64,000 bases of DNA. It comes from Capronia americana (lineage: Eukaryota > Ascomycota > Eurotiomycetes > Chaetothyriales > Herpotrichiellaceae). The position numbers and the translations under genes were made by a program. The notes beneath the pieces were generated by a model that worked only from the letters and a program-made list of their open reading frames with translations, had not been told where the DNA came from and made no database searches. Below, piece by piece: positions 17,933 to 28,675 of the stretch; position 1 is the stretch's first letter, and each line of letters opens with the position of its first letter. The stretch spans positions 744,001 to 808,000 of the forward strand of contig JADWQD010000004.1 of NCBI GenBank assembly GCA_016110215.1, in the 5' to 3' direction.

Positions 17933-20917
17933 CTATACTTTTCTGCTGCCCGCCTTCCTCTGCGCCATGATGTCCGCTGCGCGTCTAACTCTTTCCACCC
18001 AAGCAGCGTTACGGGCGAAGAATGCGGCAACCTCCTCATCTGACGGCCAACCAACTTTTCGGCAGTGCCTCTCAGCTTCTGTCCTCGCGCGTGGCTCGTG
18101 CGGTAGAGGGGACACAAACCGCGCCACGTCCTCTTCCCCGTCGAGAGAATTTACTGTGCCTCCAAGGAAGAGCCTAACTGCGGAAAGTACGTCGCGGAGT
18201 GAATGCGTCACACCATCGCGGCCCCGTGCTGCCCTGTCCTGATCATCAGAACGTGACTCCCTCGGCCGTGCCTCGAGTGTCCCTGCATGCTCGTCGATCC
18301 ATTTCACCAGAGCCACCATTCCCTGCGTATCGTGAACAGACACCAACACCCTCACCATAAGCATTAGATCGTCAACCTTGGGCACGACGAGAACAGCCTG
18401 TTCGGACGAAGGCAGGAAGGTCTTCAAAGTGCGACCGTATAACGCTCGAACAAACGTCGTCTTGGCGAGTGACCCAATGTCTTTGGGCTCTATTCGCGTG
18501 TTCACATATCTCAACATCAGGTGCAGGATCTTCGCTTGAGCCCGGAAAGTGTCCAAGTCGGTTTGAAGGGTGATGTACACCTGTTCCGGCCAGAGAATCA
18601 ACTTAAGACGGCGCCACACTGCGTTTCTGAATCCCACCCCTTTGGTATTGAGATGCTTCGCTACGCCGACAGCCGCTCCTTCGAGAAGCGCATTCCACAC
18701 TCGAATGTCGATTATTCCTGCTGCGATCAACAGTTGCGACGCGTAGGTCATAGCGGGGACGTCGGAATCGTCTCTGCAGATTAATTCTCCTGTGTTGGCG
18801 TCGGGGTAGCCGATGGCCCGAAAGACGAGTGTATCTTCTGGTCCACTCTTACAAAGAAGCGAAGCGAAGGCGGCCAAGGTATGAAGCGGAAGCCTCTTCA
18901 GACTGTGCCGGATGACAGAAACTGGATACTTTTCAGCATGCCGGAGGACATCCTTGGTGACCTCGTCCCAGCCGCTGTCCTGAATATAGGCGAATCCAGC
19001 CTCGGCACTGTGACTATGCTTCAGCAGACTGGCCAAGAGATTCCCCCCCGGTTTGATGCCGGCGCGTAACATGGCCTGGTAGAATTCATCTACAGAAGGA
19101 ACTTCGCAGTCAACGTAGACCACTTCTCGAGGGTTTCCTGAGACTTCGAAGGCTTCTTTGATATCGCCCGGCAGGTATTTCCAGGCCAATAATGATGCCG
19201 GCACCACCGTAGATGCAAGCAGCTTGTCCAACATGGCGAAGTAAGGCCGATAGTGCGGCTGAGAGGTTCCGATAGCCAGGTCATAAGAGCGAAAGGAGGC
19301 CCACGCTTCTCGGATTGTTCTTGTGGCCTGAATGCGCGCCGCCCACACTTCAGGTGCATCTTTGCACGCAGTTCCGTCGCTGACCTGCTGTCTCTGCTGG
19401 AGGAGCCAGGGACGCCGTTGCCGCATCAGGATTGCCCGTGTTTGTATGGTCGGGCTATTATCTGTGTCCCATCCCGCCAGGACAGCGGCGCTTTTCTCCC
19501 AGTCACCGAGCGTGTACCCAGCCTCTTGCATTCGGCGTAGCAATTTCATGACACGACTCTGTTTGCCAGGGTACTCGAGGTCTTGTTCAATTCCTAGGTT
19601 TATTTGTCGCCAAGGCGGCCATGATAGGGATTTTGCTTTAGCCCATGTACGTTCGTGTGCAGTCTTGCGATGCAGGAGCTGGACCGCGATCAAAGCACGG
19701 TAACCCTCTCGGGTTACTGGTATTTGTGGTTTGGACGCAAACATCAGGCGAACCAGGGTCAGTTGTGCATTTTGCTGAAAGAGATACGCGTTAAAAGGTG
19801 TCCTCAAGGGTGTCAAGGAGATCAGTGATAGAAAGCGATTGAAGATGTGAGACAGGCGTTGCAACTCGGATCTCTCGAGCGCCCGAGAATGGACCGCATA
19901 GTAGTCGGAGAACAGGTGCTTGATGATCAGGCTGATATCCTCGAAGGACTCAGGTGCTACCCGTCGCGCATGCCGAAGAAGTCGAACCACTAAGCATACT
20001 CGTGTCACCCAGTTCCAGCCAAAGTATTCTTCGGCCTTCAAACATAGTTGCAGGTCGGCAAGGATACTCTTAATGATTGCTTTAAGAGACGAGGCGCTGA
20101 CTTCTTCAGCACGTAGAAGCTGTAAAGGCACAAACTTGGGAATCCGCCCATGGCCAGACTTGCGCATCTCCGTAGCCAGGGCGACATATCTAGCAAAGGC
20201 AAGATCCAGAGTTTGCGAGGTAAAGACCCATGCCCAACTCGCAACGGCGGTGACATCGTGGCCGGTTTCTTCCAAGAGTTTGACCGCGTGACTACAGAAG
20301 GTAGACTTCAGAGCTGCGAGGAGTGTTGCTTCGTCAGATCTTTCCTGCAGATGGGGCTCCACGTGCTCGAGGTATTCGACCAGCAGTCTGCGCAAGCCTG
20401 TGTTGTGCCTGAACACGACGGTCGATGACTCTGGGGCGACTTCGGTGTTGACTTCCCACCCTAGAGAATTGGTGGATGAGAGGTCGGCCTTGTTGGGCCT
20501 GGCGTGCGAAGGAAGGAAGATTGACAGCTTTTGTTCCACCGTTTTGTGGTTTGGAGACTGCACGCCAGACTCCTCAGACGAACTGCGCAAGTCTTCATTA
20601 TCGGCATCCAGATCAGGGTCCATCTGCCATGAACCGATCTTGTTATTTGCTTCCTTGTGAACATCTGAGATGTCATGGTGTACTGGCCTGGTGTGCCTGA
20701 CAAACTCGGAGAACTCGGTAGGGAAGAGAGCCTGCTGGTCGGTTAGGCATTGCGGCGCAGGTGGTGGTGGAGGAGCAAGCGCCACGGCTTTCGGCTGGCC
20801 GTCGTCATGTCGGCCGCGACGTTGACGTTGAACTAATCCCGTCAAAGAACTGGAGTATCGGGACAACGGTCGAAGACCGTGGTTGGCGGAGACGAGAGCG
20901 CGACGAACGCTGAGCAT
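17933..20917 (-). CDS. Large PPR-like, probably mitochondrial protein
   Basis: A single exon of 994 residues. The first in-frame ATG (20917) gives MLSVRRALVSANHGLRPLSR, an Arg/Ser-rich, acid-free N terminus typical of a mitochondrial presequence. The rest is mostly helical with helix-pair spacing like fungal pentatricopeptide or TPR-like proteins, for example DEFYQAMLRAGIKPGGNLLA. No catalytic motif is seen. Fungal proteins of this kind usually bind organellar transcripts and support mitochondrial mRNA stability or translation; that role is inference here. The sequence upstream of 20917 in the same frame has no ATG. A short N-terminal disordered, acidic and Pro-rich segment follows the presequence. 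Confidence 0.7.
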   Translation of the reverse strand: MLSVRRALVSANHGLRPLSRYSSSLTGLVQRQRRGRHDDGQPKAVALAPPPPPAPQCLTDQQALFPTEFSEFVRHTRPVHHDISDVHKEANNKIGSWQMDPDLDADNEDLRSSSEESGVQSPNHKTVEQKLSIFLPSHARPNKADLSSTNSLGWEVNTEVAPESSTVVFRHNTGLRRLLVEYLEHVEPHLQERSDEATLLAALKSTFCSHAVKLLEETGHDVTAVASWAWVFTSQTLDLAFARYVALATEMRKSGHGRIPKFVPLQLLRAEEVSASSLKAIIKSILADLQLCLKAEEYFGWNWVTRVCLVVRLLRHARRVAPESFEDISLIIKHLFSDYYAVHSRALERSELQRLSHIFNRFLSLISLTPLRTPFNAYLFQQNAQLTLVRLMFASKPQIPVTREGYRALIAVQLLHRKTAHERTWAKAKSLSWPPWRQINLGIEQDLEYPGKQSRVMKLLRRMQEAGYTLGDWEKSAAVLAGWDTDNSPTIQTRAILMRQRRPWLLQQRQQVSDGTACKDAPEVWAARIQATRTIREAWASFRSYDLAIGTSQPHYRPYFAMLDKLLASTVVPASLLAWKYLPGDIKEAFEVSGNPREVVYVDCEVPSVDEFYQAMLRAGIKPGGNLLASLLKHSHSAEAGFAYIQDSGWDEVTKDVLRHAEKYPVSVIRHSLKRLPLHTLAAFASLLCKSGPEDTLVFRAIGYPDANTGELICRDDSDVPAMTYASQLLIAAGIIDIRVWNALLEGAAVGVAKHLNTKGVGFRNAVWRRLKLILWPEQVYITLQTDLDTFRAQAKILHLMLRYVNTRIEPKDIGSLAKTTFVRALYGRTLKTFLPSSEQAVLVVPKVDDLMLMVRVLVSVHDTQGMVALVKWIDEHAGTLEARPRESRSDDQDRAARGRDGVTHSLRDVLSAVRLFLGGTVNSLDGEEDVARFVSPLPHEPRARTEAERHCRKVGWPSDEEVAAFFARNAAWVERVRRAADIMAQRKAGSRKV

Positions 20918-21536
20918 CCATTGATGCTTCAGTGGAGAAGCTATTGAGCGTCGGTGGTGGTGGACGGGGCGAATGCCTGACAATAGAATCCTCGTTTCAG
21001 TTCATAGAACTTCGAAATACAGGGATGGATGCAAGTGAGATCCGATGAGCTTGTTAGTTTACCTCTCTGTTGCAAACGCAGTACGAAAGTCTGGATCGAA
21101 GAATGAAAACCACCGGAGACTCTCGCAGGCACTACGGAGACGCACTGTGGCACATAAGACATCTTCTTGGCACGCGCAAACATTTCTATCTTTGATGGTT
21201 GGTTGTACTCGGTACATAACGAACCTCCATGAGCTGTCCCGATATGAGGCAGGCGAGCTCTTTCACCGAATATAGCGCTGTCCGGTTGACAACAGCCCCC
21301 AGGCTGCAGCAAGACACGGTCCACGCAGCCTGCTTTGGAGTCGTAACGAAGGGGGTCCCTTCAGAGTTTGCAATCTGAGTATGTTGAGCCCCAGCAGCGA
21401 CAACGACATACCCTTCAATGCCCAGTTTGGAATCTTCCTCGGCCAAGCGATGAGGCCGTGATATTGGCAGTTAGTGCTTCCTTTGGAGGCCATTTACACA
21501 TACAAGATAAATTACCTACCTTGCGCCAGGATGTGA
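20918..21536. other. Spacer between the histidine kinase and PPR-like genes
   Basis: About 620 bp, the 3' flank of the kinase and the promoter of the PPR-like gene. No additional gene is evident. Confidence 0.45.
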
Positions 21537-24500
21537 CTAGTTTTGATTGTAGCGAACACTGTCACGGGTCGTGAGCAGAGCTTCGGATAGCATCAGAACC
21601 TCCGCGAGTTCATCGAACGGGACCGGTTTCGTTATGAGACGATCAAAACCAGATTCCAGAGCTTCGTTCCTGGCCGCAGCGGATGCAAGTCCTGTCAAAG
21701 CGAAGATCGGAACCCGAGGTAGGGAGTTTTGGAACTCGTGCTGTCTAATAAGTCGAGTTGCTGTCATACCATCCATGACGGGCATTGATATGTCTAGAAT
21801 CGCGAGTAAGCGTAGGTCGATAGGCAAACCCACAAATCCGGAAGAACGCACCCATCAACAGGCAACAGAATGAGGCTGGTGCTGCAATATACGCATCGAC
21901 GGCTTCTTGTCCGTTGACCGCCTGCTCGACCGGTAGACTCTTCCTCTGTACAAAGGTAGTCAGGAGCTGGTGAAAGACATCAGCACGCGTCAAGCTGAAT
22001 CTCGCGAGGTGCCTACCCTGAGGTTAAGTGGGTTGTCATCCACGCAAAGCACACAGTTGTGCACTTCCCTCGCTGCATTCATGTTCAGTGGTTGTGGGAA
22101 CTCTTTTGACAGCGTACTGTCTTTAGGCGCATCGGACAACGCCTTCAGATTAGGTACGCCGCTTGCGTCCTGTGAGTGAGTTCGAGAATCTGAATGCAAG
22201 CTCCCGGGGGCGAGAGACTCCGTTGAGCTACTCTGGCTGTACAATGGCGACTGGTCAAGGCAATGAAGCAATGCCGCCGCCAGTTTACGGGGACCGAGCC
22301 TGCATTGCAAGTGTCAGCATCGCCATGAGTTGAACATGACGTATCAGATGGGTGACTTACGGTTGGTAGGTTATCTCGACGAATGATTCTGGGCTCGTGA
22401 CACGAGAATCAACCCGTAGAACAGCGGACTCGAGTGCGTCGTGGGCAATAAATAACACTGGAGGTGTCAATTGTCCAGCAGATAACGAGCGCACTGACTG
22501 GAGCTGGCGGAAGGATGGTTCCAAGCAGATAACCAAATCTGCAGACTTCGCAGTCCATCTGGAAGCAGTCAAGACGTCGATACCGAACCATTCCTTGAGA
22601 GTTCGGATGAGACTCCGTGAAAATTGCCCTTCAGCCTTCAACATATTTTCGCTGTTCTTCCGAGAACCTTCCGGATTGACGTCTTCGAGAATGCAGACCC
22701 GAAGGCCTTTTAGGCGGTAGGCAACAGAATTGATAAGATCTGCTCTCACGTTCTGCGCTGACTTCACCTCAGCCTTTTTCAATGTTAGGCGGACACCGAA
22801 CGTTGATCCGAAGCCCCTCGCACTCGCAACATCGATGTCGCCGCCCATGGAGTTGACCACCTGGTCCACAATGCTGAGACCAAGTCCGGTTCCGACAGCC
22901 AACGAATCCTCCTGTGAAAATGCTTTGAAGATATGGTTCTGCATGAATTCATTGGACATCCCGATGCCCGTGTCACAGACCGTTAGAAATAGAGCAGCAC
23001 CGTCGGTGGGCTTGTTGGAATCTTTTGATTGTTGATCTTCCAAACCAACTTCGGCATCTTGCACACGTAACGAAATACTGATGGAGCCCTCGTCTGTGTA
23101 TTTCAGGGCATTGCCCACCAGATTCATGATGATCCTTCGCCAGGCGCCTGGTTGCGTTTCGAAATGAGAATTAGCAGAGGGCAGATCTAGACACAGACGA
23201 ACGCGGCCGCGGGTTGACTCGATCCTGTTGCCATTCGATAGTTCTTGTGGTTTTGTGGTGAAGTACGGAATCTGGACCCCAACTCCTGCAATCGCATCGT
23301 CCGGGTGGAGGAAATCATGCTGAACTGTGAATCCTAGGACGACAGCTTCCACAACCTCTTCAATGACCGAGCTCATGTCAACAGAGGATGTGAGGCTCGA
23401 CGCTGCCAATGTCTTCTTCCTCCGCGACTCCATTATCTGCTTCTTTGGCGATGTTGTTTTTGAGAGGTTGTAGTTGTTAACTTTGGTGAAATTGTTGATT
23501 TTAGCAAAGTCCATGACATGTTCTAGGGAATCCAATAGAGTACGTCCACAACTTGTGATGGTGTCCACCATTTCGCGCTGGAAGCGCCCCAAGCTGCTAT
23601 CATTTAAGAAGTTGGTCGCTCCAAGTATGCCGTGGAGCGGTGACCGCAGCTCATGCGATACCGAAGATACGAAGGAATCCTTTGCTCGACTTTCATCGAG
23701 AGAGTCAAGATGTGCCAGGGTATTTGTAATGCTGTTGCTAAATACCTGTAGGAACTTCAAGTCTTGATCAGTCGCCGGATCCCGATCGGGCTTCAAAATC
23801 CAGCAAACGTTGAATGCGAACCATCGCTTTCGATTATAGTCCCACACAGGAAGACAGACAAACGCCCTAGCCTTGGGTTCAAGTTTCAGTAACGCCTTGA
23901 CTTGGGCAGCTCTGCGTCTCTTGTGCGGTTCCTCAGGGTGGAGAGTTGTAGAAGCCGTCGTATCGTGTTGATCGCGCTTTCGATTTTCTGCTCCAGAGCC
24001 CGAACTTGAAGTGTCGCCTGGCAAGGCTGTACTGAGGCTATCCAGTAAGTACACTCGTCCCCGGGGTCGAGGTCCTAGAATCCTCTGCATATCACTTACC
24101 AGGAACCGAGGAAACTGTTGCTGGTCGCTGGTTTCGCTCAAGGAGAGACCCAAAATAGGGCAGATTGCATTTGAGCCAGTCTCATCACCGCTGGAGGGCT
24201 CCTGGTCCGGCTGCGACTCTATCGCCTCGGGTGACTCTTCTGTTGCGCTCGAGGGTGTGGAACTGCCTGACATAGGAGATCGGCGTTTCCCAGGCCGCAC
24301 AGGGTCGTCCATCCGTTCCCGACGTGGTCTAGACTTGTGGGAAGAGTTGATAGAGGGAATGTAGAAAAAGGCACTACCATCGTAGCCGCCAGCAGCGCGT
24401 ATAATATTTGCTGCCCGACTGAACATCGACTTACATCCAGAAGGAAGGGCTGCCTCCCACCATTTCAAATGTCTCGCCTCGCCTCGATCGCTTCCATGAC

Positions 24501-25380
24501 TCACAAGCGGAGCTGTGAGATCGCTGTCTGTATGACGTATATCGGCGGTGTCGGTCCGCTGGCTTGTCAGTCCAGGCAGACCGCTCACAAATGCCTGCAA
24601 ACCTTCAATGAGTCTGTCTCGTCGCTGGTGTTCCGCCCGGATTCTGACAGCCTCGAGATGGTTCATGACAGTTTTGGCGGTGTCGCACAAGATTACTTGT
24701 TCCTCTCTCGGAAAATTCTGCCTAGTGTGGACGTCGAAAACACAAACAGCACCCAGTTTCACGCCGTCAGGGGATCGAATAGGAGCACCCGCATACCAGC
24801 GCATCTGCGGATCCCCCATCACGAACGGGCGATTGCAGAATCGCGCATCTTCTTTCAAGTCGCTGATGACCACCACGTCTAGATCGACATCTTGATGCTG
24901 CTTTTCATATGATGCTGATTCGGAAGTGTTGGTCAAGACCACTGAGCATATACCCGCCTCTCTGGGCAAGACGACACTGCCAATCCACAGTCCGTTGTTG
25001 TCCTTAGATGCGGAGCCCAACTGGGCCGCCGAGGACTTCGCAGCTTCTGCTAAAACATACTGTTGGCTGGAGTCGATGAGGGAAATGAAAGCGTGGGAGG
25101 CATTGAGACGAAGGAGAAGTAACTGGGCAAAAGCATTGAGTGCGGTGTCGTTGGAGGATGTCGGGACAAAATTGACGGCGCGACGGGCGCTTGGTTCTGT
25201 TATGTCGAGACGTAGGTTCGGTCGCGCCAGATCAGTGGTAGCGGTGAAATACCTGCGGGCCAGTGGCGGGTGTTAGACAAGGACTTGGCCTGCGATTTTC
25301 AAGGGAGCAGGCAATGACCTTGAGACCAAGCGCTCTCTGAACTGTTCAGACGCCTTGGGGCTGCCTGTGCCGATCGACAT
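21537..25380 (-). CDS. Hybrid histidine kinase with GAF domain and C-terminal receiver
   Basis: Five exons: 25380-25319, 25252-22361, 22299-22017, 21966-21852 and 21793-21537. The introns are 50-66 bp, and the product is 1202 residues. Order: an N-terminal GAF domain (about 60-230), a second GAF-like region interrupted by a disordered insert (about 290-540), HisKA with SVSHELRSPLHGILG (His at about 554), then HATPase with NLVGNALKYTDEG, DTGIGM and GTGLGLS. A linker and a receiver domain follow: VDDNPLNLRLL, phosphoacceptor Asp in DISMPVMDG at about 1118, Lys in TKPVPFDE. It is a cytosolic phosphorelay sensor that should pass phosphate to a Ypd1-type HPt protein; the stimulus is unknown. The last three introns all cut the receiver half, and the phosphoacceptor Asp codon is split G|AC. 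All junctions restore motif continuity. Confidence 0.93.
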
Positions 25381-26350
25381 GAGTATCAAGGGTAATCACC
25401 TGGGCTGACCCCGCTAACAATCCTCAATCTGCAAATACCGGGCAAGATCAGAAGAAATCGCGGCGAGCGAGGGTGAGTTGAATGATAGGCAAAGACGCAA
25501 GCGCAAGCGCAAGCAGAAGCACATCTGGCCTGGAGATGAACAAGGTTGACGGCGGGGACGACAGCGACCACTGGACCTGGAGGGACTGCAACGGTGAAGC
25601 AGACAACCGACGAGCATAGGAAAATATGTTGATTGCGATCACAATATGCCTCTCCCGTTTGTCTTTTGACCCTGAATGGTCCCTGGGATCATCATCAGAT
25701 CGATGCCGATCCATTCCACAATGGAGAGTAAATGTGCCACAATCAGTTCGCCAGGCCTGGCCAGCGTTGCATGAGATCTGCAGTTTGTATGTGAATCTCA
25801 GTTGTGAATCTCGAGGCAAGTGCTGGAGATCGGGAACGGATCACGTGAAACAATCTCCCACACTCACTGATCCGCCGTAGATACGCCTATCGTTATACGG
25901 CGGAGCAATGTGGCGTAAACGACGCAACCTGCACGAGATTCGCATCGCATCTCTTCAAACATCCAAAAACTGGTCGCAATCGTTCAGTTCGTCCACTTCT
26001 ACTCCTCTCGAAATAACACTGCCGACCCTGGTTTCTTTCACCAACGCCTAGTATACTGTCCACTCACTCATTGTTCAAAATTCCTCACGGGACAGTTGCA
26101 TGACCCTAGAGCTTGGAGGCAATCTGACTTTATCCCTTTCCTTTCTTGTGATCCTCCGTCTCCTTCATTCCACTGCAGCATCGCAGCATACAGACCGCAA
26201 TTCTACGCGTTTTCCGCGAATGTCGATTGACGAGATGTTGGGGGATCAATCTGGCTATTGACACCGATGCAGTTGGCTTAGCTCGCTCCGCACCCTGCTC
26301 CCTCTGCGAATATCGGCAAAGGCCGTCTAAGCATCCCGCAAAATATCGCC
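25381..26350. other. Divergent intergenic region, histidine kinase / nuclear protein
   Basis: About 970 bp shared promoter region. An ACGCGT site lies at 26205-26210, about 140 bp before the plus-strand ATG, and pyrimidine-rich tracts precede it. No gene is seen. Confidence 0.5.
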
Positions 26351-28675
26351 ATGGCTGAAGTCAACGGCGTTTCGAAGCACGAAGACCCCGTCACGGTCTC
26401 GGTGACACATCTCGGCAAGCGAAAACGCACTGTATCTCCACAGGTTGAAGAAATAAAAGATGCTGCGCTACAACCTACGCTGCAACGTGTTCTGCAACTT
26501 CTTCGCAAGTGCGTGCCAAATGGCGCTCCAGATTGCCGTTGCCCAGCTAATGTGAAAAATAGGTATGATCCTACTCCTTCACTTCTTAAATACCCGTTGC
26601 CTCCGTCCAAGTCCGACGTGCCGGGCCCGAAACGCGCGCGCCTCTTTAAGTCAGAATCCACCAACGGTACTATCGAGGATCGCATTTTGACTGGGAGCTA
26701 CAACTCTTTAAACGCTCTGAAAGACGATGTTAAGAGCGTTCATGACGCGATCCTGACTGATGCGTCCGCCGCTGCTCAGAACGGCACCACAGATACCGAT
26801 GTGCAAGGACAGTTATCGACGTTGATGACTGAATTGGAGCAGTATGATCCAAATTCGTCAGCAGTCTCGGAATCCAATGGCGAATCACCCCTAAACGCGG
26901 ACACAGTCAAACAGAAACCAAAGCAGTTCCTCTCCCTCCGTAGCAATGTCAACGGCGTTGCAAGTGTGTTATTTTCAGGCCTTCGGGTTCAACAATCATC
27001 CGAAAAGGTGGAACCAGAGGCCTTACCAGAAGTAGTGGGCACAAGCCTGCCAAATGGGTTTGAACTCACCGATTATTCTACCCTGGGTGGGAAAGAGGAA
27101 GACTTGAGGAAGCAGGAGAAACGGACATTTGAGAAAGTCTTCGCCACACTCCGTCGTCTCAAACCCCTAGACCTTCCCCACACGGCAAAGGATGTGGTCA
27201 GAGGTAATACTCTTGACTTCATCCCAAACTCCAGTCGAGCGGAGAACCTTCCCCTGAACAAGCACGACTACAAATTCGCGAAACTACCGACCGGTTCATT
27301 CCTTTCTTACCGTCAATCACACCAAGACCGAAAAAGGGTACAGCAATCCTCCAGCAGCGCTGACTTCAAAGCGGCACTCGCGGCTAACAATGTTCGCCAG
27401 GGCAAGGAAATGAGCGAGGAAGAGTTATTCAGCTCTGTCTATTCTTCATTTGCGCCGAGCTCAGACAATGCATATTCCCTGATCTCCGAAGAAGATCTGA
27501 GCCGAGAGTGGTGGAGCCAGAACGGCGAGCACAGGCTATCCAGGGTGTTCAGAACGACAGACCAACAGTCGTCTCCGTTAGATGGAGAAGCCGAGGGGAG
27601 TGATGAATTTGCCGATGTAGTTGCCAACTTCGAGCCACAAGAACCAGAAGATGTCAAGTCGGACGTTGCAGAAAAGGAGCTCGACAACTTGTTGGAAGAG
27701 GTGTCGGAGATGATTGAGACACTGAGCTCCTACCAACGAAATCGAAGCCTGGACCACCTCGTGTCCGGCAAACTTGGAAAGCCCGAGAGTCCCGAGTACG
27801 ATACCTTTGAGATGCTCAGGGATCAGCTGAGCATAATGATTGCATCTCTGCCTCCCTTTGCTGTTGCCAAACTCAATGGTGATCAACTAGACGATCTCAA
27901 CATCTCCACGAGACTCATCGTCGAGGTACCGGATTATCCCGGCACCGGGCAGCCGGACGATTACATTCGGCGGCGACAGAAGATGGCTCAGCAGGCAACC
28001 CAAGCAGTGGCTCGCCCGACCGTAACTCCTCAACCAGTTCGACCGAGCTACTCCTCCGTACAGGCAAACACGATATCCTACAACCCAGGAGTTAGGAACT
28101 ATGGCACCTCCGTCCCCGCGACTGCGGCATTCGGCATGCGCTCGACCCAGTCATATCAAACTCCCACTGCTTCTCGACCAACATACCCCCAAACGTCCAC
28201 CTTCCCGGTTAGCACTGCAAACAGCTATTCAGCGAACCGTCCCACGATTCAACAGTTCCAGCGTCCCGCCGTGCAAAACGGCTATGGTAGTTACGGGAGT
28301 AATACCCCGCTGCAGCCGTCACAGCAACAGTCACAAACACAAACCCCAGCAGCTGGATATGCTCAACGGCCAACTCAGCCGGGGTATCAACAGCGTGCAC
28401 AGGACACCGCGGCGGTCCTGGCGAGGTCTGCTAGTCCACAGAAACCGCAACCACTGGTCAATGGGGCAGCGCAGCATTACACGCCGAGACAGCAACAGAC
28501 TCAAACTCAGACTCAACAGGGCCAAAGTCAGCAAGGTCAACAACCGGCGGCATATGCTTATCAAAGACAAGGCAGTGGGACGCCGACCACACCAATTGCG
28601 CCGGGGGCGGTTTATGATGGTGCTGGAGACCGATCTGCTCTCGCACAGGCGGGTAGGAACGCTCAGGCTGCATAG
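26351..28675 (+). CDS. Conserved fungal protein, probably nuclear, Gln-rich C terminus
   Basis: The best model removes a 54-bp in-frame intron (26509-26562: GTGCGT, GCTAAT branch, AATAG), leaving 756 residues. The junction gives LQRVLQLLRK-YDPTPSLL. I recall similar proteins in other Pezizomycotina but no established function. The N terminus has a basic KRKR cluster after VTHLG and a second PKRAR, consistent with nuclear import. A conserved block ELFSSVYSSFAPSSDNAYSL is followed by a WW-containing segment and an acidic helical region LLEEVSEMIETLSSYQRNR. The last 230 residues are rich in Gln, Pro, Ser and Tyr, and resemble a prion-like or transcriptional-cofactor tail. Possibly a chromatin or transcription cofactor; this is inference only. 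Confidence 0.8.
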   Translation: MAEVNGVSKHEDPVTVSVTHLGKRKRTVSPQVEEIKDAALQPTLQRVLQLLRKCVPNGAPDCRCPANVKNRYDPTPSLLKYPLPPSKSDVPGPKRARLFKSESTNGTIEDRILTGSYNSLNALKDDVKSVHDAILTDASAAAQNGTTDTDVQGQLSTLMTELEQYDPNSSAVSESNGESPLNADTVKQKPKQFLSLRSNVNGVASVLFSGLRVQQSSEKVEPEALPEVVGTSLPNGFELTDYSTLGGKEEDLRKQEKRTFEKVFATLRRLKPLDLPHTAKDVVRGNTLDFIPNSSRAENLPLNKHDYKFAKLPTGSFLSYRQSHQDRKRVQQSSSSADFKAALAANNVRQGKEMSEEELFSSVYSSFAPSSDNAYSLISEEDLSREWWSQNGEHRLSRVFRTTDQQSSPLDGEAEGSDEFADVVANFEPQEPEDVKSDVAEKELDNLLEEVSEMIETLSSYQRNRSLDHLVSGKLGKPESPEYDTFEMLRDQLSIMIASLPPFAVAKLNGDQLDDLNISTRLIVEVPDYPGTGQPDDYIRRRQKMAQQATQAVARPTVTPQPVRPSYSSVQANTISYNPGVRNYGTSVPATAAFGMRSTQSYQTPTASRPTYPQTSTFPVSTANSYSANRPTIQQFQRPAVQNGYGSYGSNTPLQPSQQQSQTQTPAAGYAQRPTQPGYQQRAQDTAAVLARSASPQKPQPLVNGAAQHYTPRQQQTQTQTQQGQSQQGQQPAAYAYQRQGSGTPTTPIAPGAVYDGAGDRSALAQAGRNAQAA

